Source of the DNA: Euphorbia lathyris
Lineage: Eukaryota > Streptophyta > Magnoliopsida > Malpighiales > Euphorbiaceae
Length of the DNA stretch: 64,000 nt
Direction of reading: 5' to 3'
NCBI RefSeq assembly: GCF_963576675.1
Contig: NC_088916.1
Location: 83,655,501 to 83,719,500 of the forward strand
In this document: positions 45,447 through 54,641 of the stretch, in pieces
How positions within the stretch are numbered: position 1 is the first letter of the stretch
Layout: the number at the start of each line of letters is the position of its first letter
The notes under the pieces: generated by a model
The model's input: the letters and a program-made list of their open reading frames with translations, nothing else
What the model was told of the DNA's origin: nothing
Database searches by the model: none
Made by a program: the position numbers and the translations under genes

Positions 45447-46178
45447 GCGGGTAAAAATGGCTCAAAAGCAACCTTGGTGCACGACCGCGAGTAAAATGGC
45501 TCAAAAGCGATCCCGGCCTACGACCAGGGGGGGGGGAAATGGCTCAAAAGCAACCCTGGTCTACGACCGTGGGTAAAATGGCTCAAAAGCAACCCCGGTC
45601 TACGACCGGGGGTAAAATGGCTCAAAAGCAACCCTGGTCCACGACCGCGGGTAAAAATGGCTCAAAAGCAACCCTGGTCCACGACCGCGGGTAAAATGGC
45701 TCAAAAGCGACCCCGGTTCACGACCGTGGTAAAATGGCTCAAAAGCAACCCTGGTCCACGACCACGGGTAAAATGGCTCAAAAGCGACCCTAGTCTACGA
45801 CTGTGGGTAAAATGGCTCAAAAGCGACCCCGGTCTACGACCGTGGGTAAAATGGCTCAAAAGCGACCCTAGTCTACGACTGTGGGTAAAATGGCTCAAAA
45901 GCGACCCCGGTCTACGACCGTGGGTAAAATGGCTCAAAAGCGACCATAGTCTACGACTGTGGGTAAAATGGCTCAAAAGCGACCCCGGTCTACGACCGTG
46001 GGTAAAATGGCTCAAAAGCGACCCTAGTCTACGACTGTGGGTAAAAGGGCTCAAAAGCGACCCCGGTCTACGACCGTGGGTAAAATGGCTCAAAAGAGAT
46101 TCCTAGTCTACGACTGTGGGTAAAATGGCTCAAAAGCAACCCTGGTCCACGACCGCGGGTAAAACGGCTCAAAAGCAA
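45447..46178. repeat. 39-bp tandem array (~19 units) with 78-bp higher order
   Basis: Every unit has ATGGCTCAAAAGC, then a variable ACCCTGGTC/ACCCCGGTC/ACCCTAGTC and ACGACCGTGGGTAAA. From about 45780 to 46110 two unit types alternate (CCCTAGTCTACGACTGTG and CCCCGGTCTACGACCGTG), so the true period is 78 bp. Being 13 codons long, the unit gives an open frame by chance. Confidence 0.9.
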
Positions 46179-46539
46179 AGGTTCTTTCTAACAATTCTGA
46201 ATTCTTTTAAAACACCGTTGTCTGTATTTTCTCACTAGAGCTAGTGTCTTGGAGGTTTGAATGGTTCGATAGGAACGTCTTTTTCGTCCGGAGTGATTCA
46301 AACTAACAATTATTTTTCTGTTGACTGTCGTCTGTATTTTGACTGGTGCCGCTGTTCTGTAAAAATTGGTTGTCGTCTGGAGTTCTATCTTGACATTATT
46401 GGTCACTGTCTGGAAGAAGCGCAAGCTGAAACGGACTGCAAATCGGAGGTCTGTGCACCTGGTAATTAATTATTTACTTTTTACCTTTACGTCACATCGT
46501 ACCTTTTTCAATATTTACGGGAATGTCATTCCCCTTTTC
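46179..46539 (+). promoter_or_regulatory. Putative upstream region of the PMD gene
   Basis: Non-repetitive DNA between the array and the TATA box, with no better assignment. Confidence 0.35.
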
Positions 46540-46547
46540 TATATAAG
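46540..46547 (+). promoter_or_regulatory. TATA box of the PMD gene
   Basis: TATATAAG, 79 bp before the ATG at 46626. It is followed by a CT-rich leader (CTCTCTCTTCTCTCTCTC) typical of plant 5' UTRs. Confidence 0.55.
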
Positions 46548-46625
46548 GTGGTGGGGTTTCATTTTAACCCCACACCTTCTCTCTCTTCTCTCTCTCTCTA
46601 ACTTCTGATTTGGATTATTCTCGGG

Positions 46626-49284
46626 ATGGATTTGGATCAACATGATGGCACGAAGGGCATGGAGGAGGGTTTCGTGAACCTTACTACAGTGGACCCTTTT
46701 CAGGACCCCACATCTCATCTGAGTCGGACCCGCTGTAACCAGGTAAGTACTTTCTTACTTACTCGTCTTTTGACTAAATTTCTAGGCTTTAGTATCCCTA
46801 CTTTGAACATGATTTGCATGCTAACCCCTAGGTTGCCTTAGAAGACCTTAGTTAGAAAACATGAATTTCTTTGCTTGCAAGTAACACTTTATTTGTCTTT
46901 TTGGAAGGATGCGAATTATATGCATGTGAATAGTAAAACTACGAACAATGCTTGCCAATAGTAAACAAAAAACGTGAATAGTGCACGTGAATAGTATACG
47001 TGAATAGTAAAAATGTGAATAATGCACGTGAATAGTAAAAACTTGACTAATGCACGTGAATAATGCATGTGAATAGTAAAAACATGAATAGTGCACGTGA
47101 ATAGTAAAAACATGAATAATGCACGTGAATAGTAAAACTCGAATAATGCACGTGAATAGTAAAAACTTGACTAATGCACGTGAATAGTAAAAACTTGAAT
47201 AATTCTCTTTGCCAATGCGGACGAGAGTATATCAAAGAATAATGAATTAATCAAATCCTATGCAAACAACCCTAAGGGAGAGATTTCACAAAATGACGGT
47301 CCAAATTGACAAGATGTCTCTAGGTTAGATTTGACCGAAAGAATAGCTAGATTAACGTGCTTTCATCAGATGCAAGCCTAGGAACAACATTTAAACTTAC
47401 CTGTTTCGTTCTTTCCAGTTCATCGACATTTCCGGGACTACGGCAGATATTCATGTGTGGTATTCCATGCTAGGCGCCGCGGCGAGAGCCCGTGTGCGAG
47501 AGTTGGGCTTTGAGCCCTTTATTTTAGCGCTGTCCCGCGCCAACGGGGTGTGCGACCGTTTCGGCCTACGGGCCTTATGCGAGAGATGGGTTGACTCGAC
47601 CCACACCTTCCACCTCTCGTTCGGGGAGATGACGATCTCGCCCCGCGACTTCTCTTTACTGATCGGGCTGTGGGGGAGTGGTACTCCGGTTCCCTTCTCC
47701 TTTGATACGATGCGTCCACGGGTTGACCATGCCAGGTTGGCTGCTTTGATCGGGCCGGGAGTTTACACGGGTGTCAAATCCACCCCGGCGAAGTTCATCA
47801 CTACCTCGGGGCTTTTGAGTCGTAGGGACTTTTGTGGGACCGACGACACTGATCTGGCTATCCGCAGCTTCTTGATATATGCTTTAGGCGAGACGATCTT
47901 CCGCACCAAGAGCGGGACGATACATGCGGGTCTTATTCAGGCCTTCAGTGATTTGGACGCGGTGGCATCTTACGATTGGGCAGGAGCGGGTCTAGCTTAC
48001 CTGTACAAGTTTTTGGATCTGACTTGTCGGAAGTGCAAGGACTTCGGCGGTTACACTTTTGCTCTTCTGGTACGTGGTTCATCCTTAACTTGCCCCTTTT
48101 ATCTTCTTCGCGCCTTCTGTTCATAACCTTTGTTTTTACAAGCAGGTTTGGGCCTACGAGAGGCGGATTCTTCCCAGCGAGCGTCGACGCAGGCCACGGG
48201 TAGTGAAGCCCCCACTTATGGCTCGGTGGAGGGAGTTCGGTCTAGGTACCGGGGAGAGGCAGACGGTGGCACATCTCCTAGATTGGATTTATTCACGGAC
48301 CTTGGGGCAGGTAAATATCTTCTAATCGCGCTAGATTTTTGATTGATCAGACCTGACTTTTTCTTTGTGCTTTCAGATTAGATTCAGGTGGGACGACCTT
48401 GACTTTGGTCCCGATTACGCTTACGTCACCCTGATCCAGGAGCAGCAGAGCGTGCTTACCGGCCCTTGCGTGCGAGCATGGTACTTGGGCGACCGGGGCA
48501 TCACCGGGGTTAGTGCCTCGCATTGGACACCAGGCGAGATCCCTGTCTCCATGTTTGCGGTGCAGACTATGCCCTTATCGATCATTCATCGGGATTTGAC
48601 TCGCCGCTTTGCTGGTAGAGATGTATGGGTTCATGCCGGGGGCCGTGTTCTCTATTTATCGACATTATTGAGCGCGAGGGATGCCTCACCGGTGGCGATG
48701 GAGGTGGACCCTATGGCGGACGTGTTTTCGGGGGAGGCTGTCGCTGCAGTGTTTGGTCGGGAGGCGGTTCCGGTGAGTGGTTCGGCCTATTTATTTTTAT
48801 TTACGAGATGGTCAGTGGTGTTTATTGTGTCTCTACTTACAAAGGGTTCCTGGAGGAGTGCCCACACATCAGACTTCTTCGATGGTGCCCGAGCTCAGAC
48901 GTCTGCGAGCGAGCCGCCCTATTATGTTGGCGAGTCCTCCGGCGTCGCCCGACCGAAGAGGTCCCTTTTGGGCGTACCCCTCCCTGACTTTGGGAGGGAT
49001 TTCGTGACAGTTTGCTATGACCAGTCCGGAGTGGCCTATGCCGGTGTCGAGATGGCCCCTCCTGCCTTTACGTTGAGGATACCGTTTGATCCCTCAGACG
49101 CTCTCCAGACTTCGAGGGAGACCGGCACCGATTATGTGGGGCTATCTGGTTTCTTTAAAGATCGACTCAGCTTGCGTTGCGCCAGCCACCTGGTATGTAT
49201 CTTTATTTTATTTTAGTGTAGTGGAATGTATGCACATGTGTATGTATGACTTCTATTCTAGTCTGTATTTCATTTTTATATCTG

Positions 49285-49320
<36 letters not shown>

Positions 49321-49579
49321 GAGCGATCTCCGTGCACATGAGCTGAGACAGAGCGAAGCGCTGCGGGAGGCTGATGACAGGGTTGGCTAGGTGTATCGGG
49401 AGAGGAACGACCACTGGTCCGGGGTGATGCGGGCGGAGACCGCGGGATGCCTTGCTGTTGAGGAGAGGGTGCAGGAGGAGATCGCGGGTCGCCTTGCTGT
49501 CGAGGAGAGACTTCGAGTCACCGAGGAGACCCTATCTGCGGAGCGGGCGTCACATCTGAGGGACTTTGAGGCCCACTAG
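46626..49579 (+). CDS. Plant mobile domain (PMD, aminotransferase-like) gene, six exons, inside the Ogre-like element
   Basis: Proposed exons: 46626-46742, 47419-48069, 48146-48310, 48377-48772, 48845-49192 and 49322-49390 or 49579. Every intron has GT...AG ends and lies in phase 0, so the reading frame is kept across all joins. Exon 2 carries the PMD hallmark THTFHLSFGEMTISPRDFSL preceded by LRALCERWVDS. Exons 3-5 continue with RVVKPPLMARWREFG, YVTLIQEQQSVLTGP and a C-terminal region. Exon 6 is a coiled coil (HELRQSEALREADD), cut by one TAG at 49388-49390 but open in frame to 49579. PMD proteins such as MAIN/MAIL1 act in the nucleus in gene regulation and transposon silencing, and PMDs recur in transposons. 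Function of this copy is unknown. Intron 4 (72 bp) is the least certain. Confidence 0.75.
46920..47205. repeat. Tandem repeat with G-box cores in PMD intron 1
   Basis: About ten ~28-bp units of the form GTGAATAGTAAAAAC plus a spacer, seven carrying TGCACGTGAAT and hence the palindrome CACGTG (G-box/E-box core). The array is within the 676-bp first intron. Confidence 0.8.
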
Positions 49580-50055
49580 GATTTCCCTCCTTATTAGGCT
49601 TATCATGTATAGCTTCGTAGCTTTTATTAGAATTACCCCGATGTATAGCTTGTGTATAGGGAGTGGGGTAGATAGTACGTAGGGTTTTTATTGTGAAAAG
49701 AAAGGTAAGAAATGTATAACTCATGATTCATATTATCTTGCATTCAGTAAATTATAACGATCCCAATCATTCTCTTCAAATATACTCATGCTTTTATTTA
49801 TTTACAAACAACAGAAATATTTAGCCTCTTATACATTATTTTTATAATTGCTCAAGATATAACTACCGTTACCAAGACCTGCCTTTTTTCGGTTTTCAGA
49901 TCCCAGCGATTTTTTTGTCTCTCCTTTTACTATCCCGGAATTTTCAAATGAGTGCCCTTTCGGGTTTTCACCCATTGGGATGTCCCTTATTGTTGCATAG
50001 GCCGCCCTTTGCGGGTTTTCGACCTATCGGGAATATTTTTTTTTTTTTTTTTTTT
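49580..50055 (+). other. PMD 3' flank and end of the pol gene
   Basis: Probable 3' UTR of the PMD gene, then repeats of CCCTTTCGGGTTTTC type (49940-50030) and a poly-T tract at 50036-50056 just after the pol stop codon on the minus strand. Confidence 0.45.
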
Positions 50056-51582
50056 TTACGAAAAGTACTTCTTAAGCCTATCCAGATTGGTAGGTTCGGA
50101 GAACTCCATACCGTCCATAGTAGTTAACTTCACCGCTCCTTTGCTTAGTATCTTCTTCACGAAGAACGGCCCTTCCCAGTTTGGCCTAAACTTGCCCCTC
50201 GGATCGGTGTGCGTCACACGGATCTGTTTTAGCACCATATCCCCTTCTTTGATAGGGCTGGCCTTGACCTTTTTGTTGAAGGCTCGGGCCATCCTTCGCT
50301 GATATAACTGCACATGGTAAAGGGCCTCCATCCTTTTCTCGTCCACCAATGCTAACTGTTCATACCGCTTCTTCACCCATTCCGTCTCGGGAATCTCTAC
50401 TTCTACTGCGATTCTCAACGATCTCTTTTCAACCTCAATCGGGAGAACGGCTTCTGCACTGTATACCAAGGAGAACGGCGTTGCCCCAGTTGACGTTCTA
50501 ACTGTCGTGCGATAAGCCCATAAAGCGAGCGGAAGCTGTTCGTGCCAGTTCCGATGCGATTCTACTGTCTTTACGAGTATCCTTTTAAGGTTCTTATTAG
50601 CTGCCTCTACTACGCCATTAGCTTGCGGACGATACGGAGAAGACCTATGATGTTCAATACCGTACTCTTGGAATAGACTTTTCACTTCTCCTTGAAACTG
50701 GACCCCATTGTCCGTGATCATATGATGAGGCACTTCGAACCTGGTGATCAAGTGCTTTTCAATGAACTTCCTCATTTGTTTAGACCCCAACTTGCTAAAT
50801 GATTCTGCCTCCACCCACTTGGTGAAATAATCAATAGCGACTGCAATGAATTTGTGCCCGTTCGAAGCATTAGGCCTCACCTCTCCGATAATATCAATGC
50901 CCCAAGCCGCAAACGGCCAAATGGGTGCTAACACGTGCAGTTCCATAGCTGGTAAATGATTATAATCTCTGTGGATTTGACAATCATGACATTTCTTCGC
51001 ATATTCGTTACAATCTCTTTCCATGGTGAGCCAATAGAAGCCTTGCCTTATGATTTTCTTTGCCAATACAGCCCCTCCCATATGGGCTCCACAAATTCCT
51101 GAGTGTACTGACTCCATTGCCTCACGGGCTTCTCCCGCATCCAAGCACCTCAGTTGTAAACCATCGGTGTGCCTTTTGTAAAGCAAGTCGTTGTGGATGA
51201 CGAACTGTTGTGCTAACCTTCTAATCACAGCCTGATCCCTAAGTTCTGATTCTGCCGGGTATGTTCCACTCTTCATGAAGTTTACGATATCGAAATACCA
51301 AGGTTTTTCATCTGCCCCCAACAGCATTACATCTTCGTAGCATGGTTTGTGAGACCTTCTCAACACCAAAGGCTTCGAGGCAAGGTTCCGAGGATTATCC
51401 CATACTGACACCAAAGTGGCCAAAGCATCCGCTGCCTGGTTCCGTGCTCGAGGAATATGATAAAAACGACATTCATTGAATCTTTGCGCCAATCCCTCCA
51501 ACTGGTCTAGGTATGGACGCAACCTTTCTTCCCTCACTTCCTATTTTCCCTGCGCTTGTTCGATAATCAGTTTTGAGTCGCC
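50056..51582 (-). pseudogene. Ogre-like pol: end of second RNase H, integrase
   Basis: One frame with a TAG at about 51538-51540. The first part ends the archaeal-type RNase H (GDSKLIIEQAQGK; RNQAADALATL). The integrase has the HHCC region (HSGICGAHMGGAVLAKKI, CHDCQIHRDYNHLPA) and core (FAAWGIDIIGEVRP, ITDNGVQFQG, YRPQANGVVEAANKNLK). A C-terminal chromo-less tail has GDMVLKQIR and GPFFVKKILSKGAVKL. It ends at 50056 as the last sense gene before the PMD gene. Confidence 0.92.
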
Positions 51583-53890
51583 CTAGATTTCAACATATGA
51601 TGCTCCCAGTGCTGCTAATGACTCCAACCCGTAGATGCACGCTTCATATTCGGCCATATTATTGGTGAGAGGGAAGGATAGCTTCTTTGCCATTGGGATC
51701 CTTTCTCCTTCTGGTGAGATAAGTAGCACCCCTACTCCGGCTCCATTCGAATTAACTGCTCCATCGAAGAACATTTTCCATGGTATAACTTCTATTGCGT
51801 TCAAGTGCTCATCGGGGAAATCATAGTTTATCTCTTCCTCTTCTGCGTTCAGAGGTTGGTTGGCCAGAAATTCTGCTACGGCTCTCCCCTTGACAACCTT
51901 CTTCGTTACATATTCGATATCAAATTCGGACAAAAGCAACAACCATCGGGCTAGCTTCCCTTTTAGAGACGGAGTTCGGTACAGATACTTCACGGGATCC
52001 ATCCGGGAAATAATGATCACTTTGTAAGATTGAAAATAGTGCCGTAGTTTCTTTGTTAGCCATACTACTGCCATGCACGTCTTTTCGATCATGTTATACT
52101 TAAGCTCGTATTCCAGGAACTTCTTACTCAGATAATACACCGCATGCTCCACACCGGTGTCACCTTCCTGGGCCAGCATTGCCCCAATAGATCGCTCCTC
52201 GATCGCTACATAGAGGAGAAGCGGTTTTCCAAGTTTAGGCGGTCTCAGAACTGGTGGATTAGACAAGTAGTTCCGGACGTTCTCTAAGGCTTGTTGACAC
52301 TTATCATTCCAAATCGTGGGTTGATCCTTCCGTAGCAACTTAAAGATCGGCTCGTAGATTGCAGTGAGTCTTGCTATGAACCGACTGATATACTGGACCT
52401 TCCCCAGAAACCCCCTCACTTCCTTCTCATTCTTTGGTGCCGGCATTTCTCGTATGGCCTTCACTTTGTCGGGATCTACCTCAATTCCCTTGTTTCCGAT
52501 TATATAGCCTAAGATTTTCCCCGACGAAACGCCGAAGAAGCACTTCTTCGGGTTTAACCTTAGTTTGAATTCTGCAATTCAGGCCAAAAACTTCTCAAGT
52601 GCAGCGAAATGCCCCTCTCTTTTCTCCGATTTGACCATCATGTCATCCACATAAACTTCTACCTCTTTGTGTATCATATCATGGAACAGTGTCGTAGCCA
52701 TTCGCTGGTAAGTTGCCCCGGCATTTTTCAAACCAAACGGCATCACCCTATAGCAGTATGTTCCCCACTCAGTTGTGAACGAGGTTTTTGCTTTGTGTTT
52801 CTCGGCTATCTGAACTTGCATGTAGCCCATGAAACCGTCCACATTCTTGTGTAAGACGCTCGATGTTGCATTGTCGATCAACACGTCAATATGAGGCAGC
52901 GCGAATTCATCTTTGGGGCACGCCTTGTTAAGATCTCTATAATCGACGCACATTCTTACTTTGTCGTCCTTCTTTGCGATGGGCACTACATTTGCGACCC
53001 AAGGGGGATAGTCGATTACTTCGATGAACCCTGCTTCTAACTGCTTCTTCACTTCTTCTTTGATCTTATCTGCCCATTCCGATCTCATGCGTCGGAGTTT
53101 CTGCTTCACGGGCTTCGCGTCGGGGTATGTTGGAATACGGTGAGTTACGATTGATTGATCGATTCCTGGCATGTCTTCGTACGTCCAAGCAAACACTATT
53201 TCGTATTTTTTAATTATTCTCTCAAATTTTTTCCTCTCTTCAATAGTTAATTCTTGAGCAATTTGTATAAGTTTAGGATTTTCATCCGTGCCAAGATTGA
53301 AAGTTGACATTCCTATTGTATTGATTTCAAATGTAGGCATGTTATATGAATGAGAATGCATGGAATGATCACGATCAAGATCAAGCAAGTAAGCAAAATC
53401 AGAATTCATTTCATTGATAGTGTTGGTGAGTACATCATCAGACTCAAACAAAGCAGTAATACAATTTTCATCGTCAGGGTTCTCGGGTTTCTCATAGGCT
53501 TTGGAGGTACCGGGTTCATCTATCGCTCCCACAGTTGCTTCAATAGTGATCACCTGCTCCTCGGCATTCAGGTCTAACATCATGATCTCCTCAACAAAGC
53601 AGCTCGCCTCTCCTTTGCCCCAGCTGGTTACATCATTGAAGATCTCAAAGCCCGACAGAATCTTTCCTTCGGCGCTAGTCCATGACTCGGGAGTCCCCGA
53701 ATAAACCTTTCCGTGCCCCTCATTCACAAAATACTTCCTTAGGTCCACTTTTCCTTCATTACTTGCGTTGGACGGACCTCCCAGCTCATATCCCAAACCC
53801 CTCCGGGTTTTCTGACTCTTGAAATCCAGAAATTCTGGCAACCCTTGATGGTGTGCTCCCAAGCCCATACCGGGGATGAAACCCCCTTCA
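51583..53890 (-). pseudogene. Ogre-like pol: RT, RNase H and start of second RNase H
   Basis: RT: RRMRSEWADKIKEEVKKQLE, VVPIAKKDDKVRMCVDYRDL, YMQVQIAEKHKAKTSF, MPFGLKNAGATYQR and an intact VYVDDMMVKS. A TGA at about 52578 interrupts. First RNase H: KPLLLYVAIEERSIGAML, YSLKYNM-type connection, KLRHYFQSYKV. A second, archaeal-type RNase H starts WKMFFDGAVNSNGAGVGVLL with NNMAEYEACIYGLE and is cut by a TAG at 51583-51585. Two RNase H domains mark the Tat/Ogre branch. Confidence 0.92.
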
Positions 53891-54641
53891 TCATTTTCAC
53901 CACATCGGAGGTCATGCTAGACTCGTAGATCCCAGAAACTTGGAATCCGGAGAAAAGTTGAGGCTCGATTCCCAATGCCGCCACCGAACTCAATTTCTCA
54001 GCTCCAATTGTCACTATCTCCTCCCCGAAGGGGAATTTGATCATTTGATGGAGCGTGGAGGGCACACCTCCCAACTTGTGGAACCATGGGTGTCCCAACG
54101 ACACGGCAAAGGTCACCGGGATATCCAGCACCGTGAATTCTGTTTCCTCCTCGTGCGGCCCCACTTTCAGCTTGGCCTTAAAAACTCCTTCGATGTGCCT
54201 ACGGCTATCATCATAGGCCCTGATCACGGTTTCCGAGGCAGTCAAATCTCCTCTTTCTACCCCCAACTTGGACAAAAGTTTTAGTGGACAAACATTAATG
54301 GCCGATCCATCATCGACCATCACACAGCTAGTCTTCTTCCCGTTAATTTCAGCTCGGATGTACAAAGGCTTGTTGTGAGCCTTCCCCTCTTCTGGGAGAT
54401 CTTCGTCAGTGAACGTGATTTCGGTCTTCTTCCGGGCCATAATTGCCCCTACTAAAGCTGCCGGCTCAGTATCGGTAGAAATAACCAAATTCTGCAGCTC
54501 TTTCATCAGATTTTCACGGTGGTACTTGGAATGGCATAGGACTTCCCACACCATAGATTTAGCTTGTGTTTTCTTCAACTGCTCGAGGACTTGGTCATCT
54601 GGCTTGGGAGCCGATCCTTCCCCTATCTCAGTCTCAACCAT
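53739..54641 (-). pseudogene. Ogre-like protease region
   Basis: Contains SCVMVDDGSAINVCPLKLLS (aspartic-protease active site D-D-G-S), then LTASETVIRAYDDSRRHIEG and FTVLDIPVTFAVSLGHPWFH. It lies in a shifted frame between two homopolymer indels, an A run at about 54650 and a G run at about 53885-53893. Outside them the gag and pol frames agree. Protease would cut the polyprotein. Confidence 0.85.

Noticed and set aside
45657..46106. Open frame of 149 codons with a repeated 13-residue unit
   Set aside because: It is the 39-bp tandem array read in a frame that lacks stops because 39 is divisible by 3. Both strands are open.
46848..47235. CRISPR-like array of ~28-bp repeats
   Set aside because: Plant nuclear context, repeats and spacers both similar between units, no cas genes. 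It is a tandem repeat in an intron.
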